Origin: Leclercia sp. S52
Lineage (GTDB): Bacteria; Pseudomonadota; Gammaproteobacteria; Enterobacterales; Enterobacteriaceae
Reading direction: 5' to 3'
DNA: 64,000 nucleotides
Assembly (NCBI RefSeq): GCF_039727615.1
Contig: NZ_CP152474.1
Location: forward strand, 2,790,001 to 2,854,000
The position numbers were made by a program, and so were the translations under genes. This document shows, piece after piece, positions 29,168 to 38,371 of this stretch. Each line of letters starts with the position of its first letter. The first letter of the stretch is position 1. Below the pieces are notes generated by a model that saw only the letters and a program-made list of their open reading frames with translations, was not told the DNA's origin and searched no databases.

Positions 29168-31433
29168 CAACAGACGAGCGGTTCCCGGGATCCGCCATTA
29201 CGCCGGTCCGGCGGGCGGCTGGGGAGCTTTAAAGGCCACGGCGATTGCCGTGCGCACGCAGATGGACGCCTTTGACGCCCCTGCAACGCTGCTGCGCACC
29301 AACCAGCCCGACGGATTTGACTGCCCGGGCTGCGCCTGGCCGGACAAAGAGCACAAGTCCACCTTCCAGTTTTGCGAGAACGGTGCCAAGGCGGTGACGT
29401 GGGAAGCGACCACGAAGCGCGTCACGCCGGAATTTTTCGCCGAGCATACCGTCAGCACCCTGTGGGCGAAGAGCGATTTTGAGCTGGAGGGCTATGGCCG
29501 TCTGACCCATCCCATGAAGTACGATCCGCAGAGCGACACCTTCCGCCCGGTGGAGTGGGACGAGGCTTTTGCCCGTATCGGGGAGGTATTGCGCGGCCTG
29601 GCACCGAATCAGGTGGAGTTTTACACCTCCGGGCGCGCCTCGAACGAAGCCGCGTTCCTGTATCAGCTGTTTGCCCGCGAACTGGGTACCAACAATTTTC
29701 CCGACTGCTCCAACATGTGCCATCAGGCCACCAGCGTCGGCCTGCCCCGCTCCATCGGCATTGGTAAAGGCACCGTCTCGCTGGAGGATTTTGACCACAC
29801 CGAACTGGTGATCTCCATCGGCCACAACCCGGGCACTAACCACCCGCGGATGATGGGCACCCTGCACGAGCTTGCCCGCCGGGGCGTGCCGATTATCGTC
29901 TTTAATCCGCTGCGCGAAACCGCCCTGGAGCGCTTTGCCGATCCGCAGAGCGTCCGGGAGATGGCGACCTGGAGCGCCACCGATATCGCCTCGACCTACT
30001 ACCAGGTGAAAGCCGGGGGCGACGCCGCCGCGTTAAAAGGCATTGCAAAACATTTGCTGGTGCTGGACGCGCTGGATCACGACTTTATCGCCACCCAGAC
30101 CCAGGGGTTCGCGGAGTTTGCCGCCGATATCGCCGCCACCTCCTGGGAGGCCATAGAACGCGAGTCCGGGCTCAGCCGCGCCGATCTGGAGAACGTGGCG
30201 CAGATCTACGCCAAATCCCGCGCCACCATCATCACCTACGGCATGGGGATCACCCAGCACAACAAGGGCACCGCCAACGTGCGCCTGATTGCCGACCTGC
30301 TGTTGCTGCGCGGCAATATCGGCAAACCCGGGGCGGGCATCTGCCCGTTGCGCGGCCACTCCAACGTGCAGGGTAACCGCACGGTGGGGATCACCGAAAA
30401 ACCGACCGCCGCCTTCCTCGATCGGCTGGGCAAGGTGTTTGGCTTTACCCCACCTGCCGCCCACGGCCATGACGCGGTGCAGGCCGCCCAGGCGATGATC
30501 GACGGCGAGGCGAAAGCGCTGCTGTGCCTCGGCGGGAATTTTGCCGTGGCGATGCCCGATCACGATAAAGCCTTTCCGGCGCTGAAAAGCCTCGATCTTA
30601 GCGTGCACGTTGCCACCAAGCTGAACCGCACCCATCTGCTGGTTGGCAGAGAGACGTATCTTCTGCCCTGCCTCGGGCGCACCGAGCTGGACATGCAGCG
30701 CAGCGGCCAGCAGTCGATCACCGTAGAAGATTCCATGTCGATGGTGCACGCCTCCAGCGGGAAGCTGAAACCGGCCTCGCCGTGGCTGCGCTCGGAGCCG
30801 GCCATTGTCGCCGGGCTCGCTCACGCCACCCTGACGAACAGCAACACCGACTGGCTGGCGCTGGTGGCCGATTACGACCGCATCCGCGAGCGGATTGAAC
30901 AGACCCTTCCTGGCTTTGAGAACTTCAACGCCCGCATCCGGGTACCCGGCGGCTTCCGCATGCCGCTGCCGCCCACCGAGCGCATCTGGCCGACCGCCAG
31001 CGGCAAGGCGATGTTCTCCCTTTTTGACGGCGTGACGGAGAACAGCCCGGGGGAAGGCGAAAACGTCCTGCGGCTGGTCACCCTGCGCAGCCACGACCAG
31101 TACAACACCACCATCTATGCCCTCGACGACCGCTATCGTGGGGTATTCGGCCGCCGCGACGTGCTGTTTATGAATGAAGATGACATGCAGCAGCTGGGGC
31201 TGGAGCACGGCGACCGGGTGGACATCACCACCGCCCTGCCCGACAGCCAGCAGCGCCTGGATGATATTACCCTGGTGGCGTACAGCATTGCGCCGGGCAC
31301 GGTAGCCGCCTACTACCCCGAGGCTAACGTACTGGTGCCGCTGAATTATCTTGATAAGGAGAGCGGCACGCCGTCGTATAAATCGGTGCCGGTGCATATC
31401 ACCCTGCGTTCCAGGGAGATCCGCATGCTATAG
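29160..31433 (+). CDS. FdhF/YdeP-family molybdopterin oxidoreductase
   Basis: A 757-residue protein starting at ATG 29160 behind CAGGAG. It aligns along its length with E. coli YdeP (759 aa): GFDCPGCAWPDKEHKSTFQFCENGAKA at the N terminus, FYTSGRASNEAAFLYQLFARE, NFPDCSNMCHQATSVGL, GHNPGTNHPRM, GNIGKPGAGICPLRGHSNVQG and a C-terminal molydopterin-dinucleotide domain with SHDQYNTTIYALDDRYRGVFG. The group is related to formate dehydrogenase H; YdeP is linked to acid resistance and its substrate is unknown. Here it is coupled to hutD and divergent from an NCS1 permease, which hints at oxidation of an imported N-heterocycle. Confidence 0.88.
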   Translation: MSNNRRAVPGIRHYAGPAGGWGALKATAIAVRTQMDAFDAPATLLRTNQPDGFDCPGCAWPDKEHKSTFQFCENGAKAVTWEATTKRVTPEFFAEHTVSTLWAKSDFELEGYGRLTHPMKYDPQSDTFRPVEWDEAFARIGEVLRGLAPNQVEFYTSGRASNEAAFLYQLFARELGTNNFPDCSNMCHQATSVGLPRSIGIGKGTVSLEDFDHTELVISIGHNPGTNHPRMMGTLHELARRGVPIIVFNPLRETALERFADPQSVREMATWSATDIASTYYQVKAGGDAAALKGIAKHLLVLDALDHDFIATQTQGFAEFAADIAATSWEAIERESGLSRADLENVAQIYAKSRATIITYGMGITQHNKGTANVRLIADLLLLRGNIGKPGAGICPLRGHSNVQGNRTVGITEKPTAAFLDRLGKVFGFTPPAAHGHDAVQAAQAMIDGEAKALLCLGGNFAVAMPDHDKAFPALKSLDLSVHVATKLNRTHLLVGRETYLLPCLGRTELDMQRSGQQSITVEDSMSMVHASSGKLKPASPWLRSEPAIVAGLAHATLTNSNTDWLALVADYDRIRERIEQTLPGFENFNARIRVPGGFRMPLPPTERIWPTASGKAMFSLFDGVTENSPGEGENVLRLVTLRSHDQYNTTIYALDDRYRGVFGRRDVLFMNEDDMQQLGLEHGDRVDITTALPDSQQRLDDITLVAYSIAPGTVAAYYPEANVLVPLNYLDKESGTPSYKSVPVHITLRSREIRML

Positions 31434-31527
31434 AGACCCAAGGTAAAGGTGTCTTCACATAGACAGATTAGCTTATTTGGTTCATGCTAAGACTATATTG
31501 GTCACGCTGAGCTGAGGGAGTAATCAT

Positions 31528-31935
31528 ATGACGAAGCACCTGAACCTTGACTCTGAAACCCGCGGCGATCGCGATCTGATCGCCATCAGAGCCGCAATGA
31601 ACATTCTGGATAAATGGGGCTGTTCGACGGAGCAACAGCAGAACATCCTGCAACTCTCCAGAGCGGCGCTTTACAAATACCGCCAGAAAGAGACGAAGAC
31701 GGCCTCGCTGACCCACGATCAGTTAACCCGAATCAGCTACCTGCTGAATATGCACTCGGCGCTGCGGATCGTGTTCAGCAACCCCGAGAACGTCTACGGG
31801 TTTATGTCCATGGCAAACCACAATGCTTATTTCAATGGGGCAACGCCGTTATCCCTGATTGAGGATGGCGAGTTCGGCAACCTGCATGAAGTCGCCAAGC
31901 GGGTGGACGTGCTGCGCGGAGGCCTGTCCGGATGA
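31528..31935 (+). CDS. Xre/MbcA/ParS-type antitoxin
   Basis: The 135-residue protein has an N-terminal helix-turn-helix (ILDKWGCSTEQQQNILQLSRAALYKYR) and a C-terminal DUF2384-type toxin-binding segment (FSNPENVYGFMSMANHNAYFNGATPLSLI... VAKRVDVLRGG). This is the antitoxin layout of RES-Xre systems. GAGGGAG precedes the ATG. Its TGA overlaps the toxin ATG, so the two are translationally coupled and antitoxin is made first; such antitoxins usually repress their own promoter. Confidence 0.9.
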   Translation: MTKHLNLDSETRGDRDLIAIRAAMNILDKWGCSTEQQQNILQLSRAALYKYRQKETKTASLTHDQLTRISYLLNMHSALRIVFSNPENVYGFMSMANHNAYFNGATPLSLIEDGEFGNLHEVAKRVDVLRGGLSG

Positions 31936-32621
31936 TCCATCCTGAGATCCCCAGAACGGCACTAACTCCGATTACCGGTTACCGCCTGCTGCATACCAAG
32001 TACCCTGCCATTTACGTGTTCGAGGACGTTGCTACTCCGGAAGAGTTTGACGTTCTCTATGACATCCAGAAATTAACTAATCCGCGCCTGACGCAGGAAG
32101 TGGGTAATCTCAATCTGCTGCCTCGCGAAGAGTGGGTGCTGGGCATCCGCGGGGCGCATTACGCGATGGCGGCTTTCACCCATATCAACCCTGACGGCAG
32201 CCGCTTTTCGAATGGCGATTTTGGCGTTTACTACCTTGGCGACAGCCCGGAAACAGCGCTGGCCGAAGTTGTTTACCACTGCCAGCGCTACTGGCGGAAC
32301 GTGCCTGAACTGAAGTTCGAACGATTCGAGTACCGTTGTCTGGAGACCGAGCTGGGCGGCTCGTCATTTGCCGATATCACCGGCCTGCCGGATATGCACC
32401 CCTGGTACCATCCCACGGACTACAGCGCACCGCAACAGCTGGGTGCCAGCCTACGCGTCGCGGGCGAAACTGGCATAACGTACCGCTCGGTTCGCCACCG
32501 GGAGGGGCTCTGCTGGGCACTGTTAACCCCGAAAACTATCACCAGCATTATTCAGACCTCCCTGCACCAGATCATCTGGGACAAAGGCATTGTCAGCGTC
32601 GGGCTGGTCACCCCCACCTGA
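31932..32621 (+). CDS. RES-domain toxin
   Basis: RES toxins degrade cellular NAD+ by hydrolysis or phosphorolysis. The 229-residue protein shows the three name-giving residues in order: arginine in TGYRLLHTKYP, glutamate in SPETALAEVVYH, and serine in GITYRSVRHREG. YYLGDSPETALAE is the best-conserved RES motif. It follows the Xre-type antitoxin with a 4-bp overlap. The product is slightly longer than many RES toxins because of about 20 extra N-terminal residues. Confidence 0.9.
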   Translation: MIHPEIPRTALTPITGYRLLHTKYPAIYVFEDVATPEEFDVLYDIQKLTNPRLTQEVGNLNLLPREEWVLGIRGAHYAMAAFTHINPDGSRFSNGDFGVYYLGDSPETALAEVVYHCQRYWRNVPELKFERFEYRCLETELGGSSFADITGLPDMHPWYHPTDYSAPQQLGASLRVAGETGITYRSVRHREGLCWALLTPKTITSIIQTSLHQIIWDKGIVSVGLVTPT

Positions 32622-32629
32622 GCACAACG

Positions 32630-33031
32630 TCAGGCATTATCACCATCTAAAAGCGAAGTGCCGTAAGAATTGTCGATGGTGCAGAGCCAACGGTCATTTT
32701 CCAGGCGGAAGACATAGGTTGCCCGACGCGTTAACTCAGCGGTTCCACCCAGTTCATCCGGATAAAAAAGCTGGGTTTCCATGATCACCAGCGCATCTCC
32801 GCCGCCTTCGATAATCTGCATTTCGCCCTGCTTCACGATCAGCCGATCCTGAAAATAATCAGAGATGGAGATAAACGCGCTGCGGATATTGTTTTTGCCT
32901 CTGACAATCGTCCCGGGCTTAACCACCAGCACGGCGTCTTCAGCGTAATACTCCATCAGCGAGTCGAAATCTTTGGCGGTGATCGCCCTGTCACAGGCCT
33001 TAATGATCTGGTGAAGCGGATGGTCGTTCAT
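32630..33031 (-). CDS. SnoaL-like / nuclear-transport-factor-2-fold protein
   Basis: The ATG at 33031 has AGGAGAAAA upstream and gives 133 residues (MNDHPLHQIIKACDRAITAKDF). The pattern DSLMEYYAEDAVLVVKPGTIVRGKNNIRSAF followed by beta strands ending in WLCTIDNSYG is typical of the NTF2-like SnoaL/SgcJ group of small enzymes and binding proteins. It converges on the RES toxin gene with 8 bp between stops. No specific substrate can be inferred. Confidence 0.8.
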   Translation of the reverse strand: MNDHPLHQIIKACDRAITAKDFDSLMEYYAEDAVLVVKPGTIVRGKNNIRSAFISISDYFQDRLIVKQGEMQIIEGGGDALVIMETQLFYPDELGGTAELTRRATYVFRLENDRWLCTIDNSYGTSLLDGDNA

Positions 33032-33090
33032 GTGCTTTTCTCCTGGTGAGTGGATGCCTGTATTCACTGTATCACTGGATAGCCAACTTT

Positions 33091-33118
33091 GTAGGCCGGG
33101 CAAGCGAAACGCCCCAGG
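33091..33118. repeat. REP-like palindromic element
   Basis: GTAGGCCGGGCAAGCGAAACGCC is nearly identical to the element at 34098, in the style of enterobacterial extragenic palindromes. Confidence 0.7.
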
Positions 33119-33125
33119 CTTTGCC

Positions 33126-33242
33126 CTTTCTGGAAGACGCCTCGCAAAGCCAAAAGTAACCCTATGTAATTCATGTCACACACTTTTACTGACGTTATCA
33201 GGATCATAAAGTGACTGCGTTGCGACATATCCGCAATCGGGG
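33126..33242 (+). repeat. 117-bp intergenic repeat, copy 1
   Basis: It matches 35288-35403. Both contain CTTTCTGGAAG-CGCCTCGCAAAGCC, then AAGTAACC-TATGTAATTC, a variable middle, and ACTGCGTTGCG followed by GCAATCGGG. Both copies directly precede small genes of unknown function. Confidence 0.75.
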
Positions 33243-33280
33243 TAAGGACATTATTGGACATTGCATGCAGGGAGCAATAA

Positions 33281-33767
33281 GTGCGTATAGAAGAAGAAGT
33301 TTTTCTTGACGATTATGGCATGAGGCGAAAAACATTTTTCTACGATCATCGGGTTCATCACAGCTACGTCTTTGTTGCTGGTCAGGAAGTCTACACTGTG
33401 ATCGTTGGTAGTCTGTTTCGACACCTTCGACGGCATGGGTGGTTTAGCGGATTTTCGCCATATAAAATTTAAGGGCTTAGGCAGCGCGGTCGTTTTGCAA
33501 TCCGTCTCGCTGGCGTTAATTGCGCACTATGAGAAACTGAAAATCGGTGGTTTTGTCTTCCAGGCCGCTTCAGGCGAAATTGTTGATAAGGGTCGCCGTG
33601 TTACCCTGGAAGAGACCTATGACATTATGCTTGGGTTAAAAAATGTACCGCGCTACAATCCACGCACAGGGTTGCCAAAGAGAATTCCGCGACCACTGAT
33701 ACAGGGAAATTTTCATGCTTACAAAACAGTTACAGAAGGGAGAGCCTGCTATGTCTTATTGCAATAA
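33281..33767 (+). pseudogene. Unknown protein gene, apparently split by a frameshift
   Basis: The first part begins at GTG 33281 (RIEEEVFLDDYGMRRKTFFYDHR) and reads well to about 33404 (VFVAGQEVYTVI). A second frame, one base on, then reads VVCFDTFDGMGGLADFRHIKFKGLG and ends at 33767 (RACYVLLQ). Joined, this would be about 160 residues. The join region has no homopolymer, unlike the other frame breaks in this window, so true decay is possible here. I do not recognise the family. A small gene overlaps the 3' end. Confidence 0.5.
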
Positions 33768-33966
33768 GCATGAACACCCTGGTGAAAGGGAAAAGCGAGT
33801 ATTCCAGGCGTTAGCGTCTGCTGAGTTGAAAACTTACGGTATCAGCGCAGAGGCGTATATCCGGGATCTTAAAGCCGAGCTTGCTCCAGCTCAGAAACGA
33901 TCTTCTGCTGCCCTGCTCCGCAGAAAGCTGGCAACTCCGCTGGTGCGTGAACGGCACGACATCTAA
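33751..33966 (+). CDS. Small hypothetical protein
   Basis: A 71-residue charged protein (MSYCNKHEHPGEREKRVFQALAS) ending LLRRKLATPLVRERHDI. A GGGAG site sits before the ATG at 33751, and the gene overlaps the end of the preceding reading frame by 17 bases, which suggests coupling. No membrane segment or known domain was recognised. The two-gene arrangement resembles small toxin/antitoxin or toxin/immunity units, but nothing in the sequence proves that. Confidence 0.5.
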   Translation: MSYCNKHEHPGEREKRVFQALASAELKTYGISAEAYIRDLKAELAPAQKRSSAALLRRKLATPLVRERHDI

Positions 33967-34097
33967 CGGTATATTTTCAACATAAGGCTCAGCTAATGGG
34001 CTTTGTTTTTCTCATCAATGCACCAAAAACTACCCTGCCGCCAGCAGCGAGTTACAACTCCGGGGCTGTTTGCCGCGGCATCTGTTTAATGCTCTTC

Positions 34098-34128
34098 GTA
34101 GGCCGGGCAAGCGAAGCGCCCCCGGCAA
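34098..34128. repeat. REP-like palindromic element
   Basis: GTAGGCCGGGCAAGCGAAGC followed by GCCCCCGGC; the GCCGGG and CCCGGC arms can pair. It sits 21 bases after the FUSC gene stop, in a 182-bp gap that holds nothing else recognisable. Confidence 0.75.
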
Positions 34129-34148
34129 GCCTTTTATTGACGACGCCT

Positions 34149-35210
34149 TCAAACGCTCAGTTTTAACCAGCGAAATACCGCCATAACAATGCCGATGGTA
34201 ATAATGGCGATCAGTATGCTGACACAGCGCATAACCGCCTGATTCGGCTCGGTCAGCCACAACGACTCCTGGATAAAAACGATGATCCAGGCCACGGTAA
34301 ACTGCCGTCCGAAATAGCTGATGGACTGTTTTCGCTGTTGCAGATGACACCCCAGCCATAAGCCCGCGGCCAGCATGGCAATATAAACCGGGGGATAAGA
34401 GTGCATGAAAGGTAAAAGGAGCAAACTCAGCAGCGTCGCGGCCATACAGCCGTATAAACGTTGCTGCATTCGCTGGCCGATCTGCTGCTGTACGGGCTGA
34501 GCCGAGGAAGGAAGAATAAAGACCGCCAGCACGGAAACCATCGCCTGCCAGAACCCCGTCAGCTGGAAAGCAAGCAGTATCGGCGTGACCAGTAACAGCG
34601 TGATCCCTGCCTGCAGGGGCAGCAGCGGTCGTCGGGGCGGCTCAGAGTGACTCTCCTGATGTGGCGCTTGTCTGCGCCGGTTAACCGGGTAAAAGAGTAG
34701 GGTAACCGCAATACAAACGGCGCAACCCAGCACCACCTCTTCGATGCGGTTAAACGTAAACCATAGCAGATGGCGAAACTCACTGTTTTTCTGTGCCTCA
34801 GCCATCACCATCATGGATGTGACCGCCCCCAGCACCCAGGAATAGGACCAGCGGGACACGTCCGCCCGCCATACCGCCACGCCCCCGACAATCGTGCAGA
34901 ACAGCACCAAAAACGCCGCATCCTGGATGAGATACGTAGAAAGCAAGAGCGCCAGTACACCGCCAAGTACGGTTCCAGTCACCCGATTGAAAGCCCGAAC
35001 CGTCGAGGCTTTTACTGAGGTATTCATGACCGCATAACTACTCAGCGCTGCCCAGCCAGGGTAATCAAAACCCGCCAGATCGGACAACAGCACCGACACC
35101 AACACGGCAGCGATGACCTGAATCGCAAATATCTCTTTCACGGTTGCTGCAGCCAGACGACTTAGCCACTGTTTGAGTTGAGCGGTCGGTGAAGGAAAGC
35201 TGGTGTTCAC
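34149..35210 (-). CDS. FUSC-family membrane protein (YccS / aromatic acid exporter-like)
   Basis: A 353-residue protein starting at a GTG codon (35210). Two sets of hydrophobic segments (about residues 25-165 and 200-350) are separated by a short charged loop (NRRRQAPHQESHSEPPRR), the duplicated six-helix FUSC/YccS layout. Motifs include PGWAALSSYAVMNTSVKASTVRAFNRVTGTVLGG and FNRIEEVVLGCAVCIAV. Family members include AaeB-type exporters of aromatic carboxylates. There is no membrane-fusion partner gene beside it, so it may act alone. Confidence 0.83.
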   Translation of the reverse strand: MNTSFPSPTAQLKQWLSRLAAATVKEIFAIQVIAAVLVSVLLSDLAGFDYPGWAALSSYAVMNTSVKASTVRAFNRVTGTVLGGVLALLLSTYLIQDAAFLVLFCTIVGGVAVWRADVSRWSYSWVLGAVTSMMVMAEAQKNSEFRHLLWFTFNRIEEVVLGCAVCIAVTLLFYPVNRRRQAPHQESHSEPPRRPLLPLQAGITLLLVTPILLAFQLTGFWQAMVSVLAVFILPSSAQPVQQQIGQRMQQRLYGCMAATLLSLLLLPFMHSYPPVYIAMLAAGLWLGCHLQQRKQSISYFGRQFTVAWIIVFIQESLWLTEPNQAVMRCVSILIAIITIGIVMAVFRWLKLSV

Positions 35211-35287
35211 GATCTACCCCCTCTTTATTATATGGCTACTGGGGAGTGTAGTTATCCGCACAGGGCAAGCCAATCACCCGGTATAAC

Positions 35288-35403
35288 CTTTCTGGAAGCC
35301 GCCTCGCAAAGCCTCAAGTAACCTTATGTAATTCGGGGTGAACTCTTTTTCGCAGGGGATCGGCGTCGTAGAGTCACTGCGTTGCGGCACATCTGCAATC
35401 GGG
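35288..35403 (+). repeat. 117-bp intergenic repeat, copy 2
   Basis: This is the partner of 33126-33242. It is preceded by a decayed REP-like string (GGGCAAGCCAATCACCCGG, from about 35253) and lies 50 bp upstream of the interrupted small gene at 35453. Confidence 0.7.
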
Positions 35404-35452
35404 CCCAGGAACTCACGGGTGGTCAATCAAAACTGCACATTGAGGATGCCCT

Positions 35453-35668
35453 ATGGCTACTATCCCTGGTTTTTCTTACTCGCAATCTGACGAAAGCGTT
35501 GTTCAACAACTTATCGCCCTGCCCCTTCCGGTTAATGCGGATCTCTTCGAGGCCGCCGAACACTGCGCCGCGCTGTATTGCGTATATGAATAAATCATTC
35601 CACGCCTGCTCGGTAATAAAACCGAACAGATCACTGAAGTGCTGTTTGCGGGCCTCCCTGCCCGCTAA
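35453..35668 (+). pseudogene. Small unknown gene with an in-frame stop
   Basis: From the ATG at 35453, behind a GAGG site, 46 codons read MATIPGFSYSQSDESVV... ALYCVYE and then TAA at 35591-35593. The same frame continues IIPRLLGNKTEQITEVLFAGLPAR to a second TAA at 35666. The coding-like run on both sides of the stop suggests a 71-codon gene broken by a CAA-to-TAA change. No family recognised. Confidence 0.4.
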
Positions 35669-35680
35669 TGGCGATATTAA

Positions 35681-38371
35681 TTAAAACGATGCCATCGCGG
35701 AGGTGCGAATGGAATAGCCCAGAGGAAGACCATCATCCTGGTCAATATCCATTGCGCTCATCACTCTGTCATCCGTACCGACGTGACGCCCCCTTAACAT
35801 CTGCGCTTTTTCCGGTTGCTCCGCTAATTCGTATGCCTGCGCCAGATCGCGTCGCCAGTTAGCATTCCACGGGCAGGCCTGGTGTCCCTTTTCCATGTGC
35901 GCAATGCCATCAGCCAGGTGCCCTTTACGAACGCAAATCAGGCCCACCATGAAATGCGCAGTAGCATGTTCGGGCACGTGGTGCAGCAGGCGGCTGAAGA
36001 GCATCTCGGCTTCATCAAGCTTCCCCTGACGATAGCATGCGATGCCATCGGTCTGCATGCCGGGTACTGGCAGGCTCACCATCTCAACAGGCTCATGCAC
36101 GATCTTCGCGTTAGTCCCCGCGATCAGCGGCGTCAGAAAGTCCGCATAACGCCGCCAGCGCTCGCGCGCCGTCTGATAGATAGGCTGGCGCACCTGCCAC
36201 ACGCTGGCGGTCTTAACCGGCCTGTCCAGTTCAGTCGTGTCGAGCACCTGCGGCTCCCATTGCACGCCCAGATAATCCAGCATACGACGCGCCTCTCGCT
36301 CCGGATCAGATACCACGTCCTCATAGCGTACTTCCAGGATGTCGCCAGGGAACAGCTGGTTCCAGTGGTGCATCATAAGGTTGTGATCGGCCAGTTGTTC
36401 ACCAATCCACCGCAGGTCATAGGCGAAGCCCATACCGCCGTGCTTTGCCGTGTAGTCGGTAAAGAAATTGGAGATAGCGATATCGCGTGGATCGCGTCGC
36501 ACTGAGATTATCCGCGCGTTCGGGAAAAGCAGCTTGATAAGACCAATGTTCTCGAAATTGTGTGGCAGCTTATCCACCACATGGCGGATCTCAGGCGCGT
36601 TTTCCGGCAATGTTTCCCGCAGTTCCTTGAGCAGGCCGGCAGTGATACCCGCCACGGCATCGACCGACAGATCGTCCACACAGTCCGGGTAATGACATCC
36701 TGAACCCGTATGACGTTCCCAGCGTTCCAGTCGGGCGATCGTACTGGGGATCACCCCCAGTTCGCCCGCACCGTGGATTTGGCTGTGTCCCGCCAGGATC
36801 TGTTCGACAAGCGTGGTACCGGAACGCGGCATACCCAGTACGAACACGGGCAGCGTTGAATCGTTGCCGATGCCGCGTCGGTTTTCGTAGAGCGAACTGC
36901 TGAATGCATGCCGGATACGCGCGCTGCTTTGCCGGTGTGCAACCGGGTCATAGCTTAAAAGTGCGCGGCTGGCGGCATTGGCTTCGTTTGCCAGGGTGAA
37001 GGCTTTGGTGTAGTCCTTGCGCTTTTCCCAGGCCGCAGCCAGTTGCAGCAGCAATCCAGGCTGCACCGGGCCGGACAGGCCAGGCCGTCGTGCCAGGGTT
37101 TCCAGGCGAATCAGCGTCTCTTCGTCCTGCGGAAAATGCCGGGCGTTGATCAGTGCCGCATGACCGCGTGCCGGGTCGACAGCCAAAACCTGCCCGAACA
37201 AAGCGACCGCCTCGTCGATGCGCCCCAGTTGCATATACAACTGCCCCAGCCCCTGCAGGGCGAGGACCAGGCGCGGATGCGCTTGCAGTACCTCGACGTA
37301 TCGCGCCTCCGCGCCGGTGTAGTTTTGCTCCTGCGCATCCACCCCGGCGAGTGTCACTTGCGCCTGCGCCAGCCACTGGCCGATCTGCACATCGTCCATA
37401 GCGGGTGATGACCTCAGCGCCCCGGCCTCCTCGATGGCCTGTTCGGCCATCTGACGTGCCAGCGTCGGATGGCTCTGGGTGGCGACGCTGGCCAGCTTCA
37501 GGCGCAAAGGAAGCGTCATTTTTTGCTGTTGCCCGGCCAGATGGATGGCACGGTGCAGCAACATCATGGCCTGAGGCAGACGCCCCTGTAGCTCCGCCAG
37601 TTCAGCGTGCTGTTGGTACAGCTCCGGATGTTCCGGGTAATGCCCCAGACCACGGCGCAGCGCATCTTCAGCCTGGGCATGGCGTCCTCGCTCGGCCAGA
37701 CGCTGAGCATAACCCCTCAGCAGGCCGCAATAATCCTCTTCAGCCAGTTCAGCCTGGCGTTCGTCCAGCCAGGCATCAGCGCGGGCGTTGTCGTCACGTG
37801 CCAGCCATAACTCCAGGCGCAGGCCACGCAGCTGTTGGTCGTGCAGAGCCGCCTGCCGTGCGGGCCAGAGCTCCCGCTCGCCTGCCCAGAAACGGTCGGC
37901 GGCGTCCAGCGTCTCCCCGGCCTGCGGCAAGTCCGCACGTTGCAGGTAAAGACGCAGCAGTTGCTGATAGACGGCGATTCCAGGTTGCAGCTGCAGACTG
38001 CACTCATACAGAGAGATAGCCTCCTCTCCCCGTTGTTGCTCCACATAACAGGCAGCCAGACGCGCCAGCAGAAGCGCATGGTCTGGTGCCGCCGGGCGGG
38101 AGGCTTCCAGCAGCGCCTGCGCCGCGTCAAATTCCCCAAGAAACAGATGCATGGCGGCCAGGTCGACGCGGACGTCGACCTCCAGTGCCACCGGGTCCAG
38201 CGCCATCAGCGCCTGGCGCGCCGCCTCTGGCTGACCCAGATGGGCCTGGGCCAGGCCCAGCAGCACCTGTTCTGCCGGTGAAATCACCGGCAGGCTATAA
38301 CAGGCCTCTTGCAGCGCGTCGAACTGCTGCATTTCCACCAGACGGCGTAGCAATGTCAGAGAACCTGTCAT
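35681..38371 (-). CDS. TPR-repeat sulfotransferase, coupled to the giant adhesin
   Basis: The 896-residue cytoplasmic-looking protein has degenerate tetratricopeptide repeats over residues 1-450, a sulfotransferase domain around 500-790, and one further TPR pair near 800-870. The PAPS-binding 5' phosphosulfate loop reads VLGMPRSGTTLVEQIL near residue 508 and the 3'-phosphate motif reads ISVRRDPRDIAISNFF near residue 624. The glutamate in GAGELG follows the first loop. The layout is that of TPR-sulfotransferases related in domain type to protein-tyrosine sulfotransferases. Its ATG overlaps the adhesin stop (ATGA), so it is translated from the same message, and the adhesin is the obvious candidate substrate (inference). 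No signal peptide is visible. Confidence 0.88.
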   Translation of the reverse strand: MTGSLTLLRRLVEMQQFDALQEACYSLPVISPAEQVLLGLAQAHLGQPEAARQALMALDPVALEVDVRVDLAAMHLFLGEFDAAQALLEASRPAAPDHALLLARLAACYVEQQRGEEAISLYECSLQLQPGIAVYQQLLRLYLQRADLPQAGETLDAADRFWAGERELWPARQAALHDQQLRGLRLELWLARDDNARADAWLDERQAELAEEDYCGLLRGYAQRLAERGRHAQAEDALRRGLGHYPEHPELYQQHAELAELQGRLPQAMMLLHRAIHLAGQQQKMTLPLRLKLASVATQSHPTLARQMAEQAIEEAGALRSSPAMDDVQIGQWLAQAQVTLAGVDAQEQNYTGAEARYVEVLQAHPRLVLALQGLGQLYMQLGRIDEAVALFGQVLAVDPARGHAALINARHFPQDEETLIRLETLARRPGLSGPVQPGLLLQLAAAWEKRKDYTKAFTLANEANAASRALLSYDPVAHRQSSARIRHAFSSSLYENRRGIGNDSTLPVFVLGMPRSGTTLVEQILAGHSQIHGAGELGVIPSTIARLERWERHTGSGCHYPDCVDDLSVDAVAGITAGLLKELRETLPENAPEIRHVVDKLPHNFENIGLIKLLFPNARIISVRRDPRDIAISNFFTDYTAKHGGMGFAYDLRWIGEQLADHNLMMHHWNQLFPGDILEVRYEDVVSDPEREARRMLDYLGVQWEPQVLDTTELDRPVKTASVWQVRQPIYQTARERWRRYADFLTPLIAGTNAKIVHEPVEMVSLPVPGMQTDGIACYRQGKLDEAEMLFSRLLHHVPEHATAHFMVGLICVRKGHLADGIAHMEKGHQACPWNANWRRDLAQAYELAEQPEKAQMLRGRHVGTDDRVMSAMDIDQDDGLPLGYSIRTSAMASF

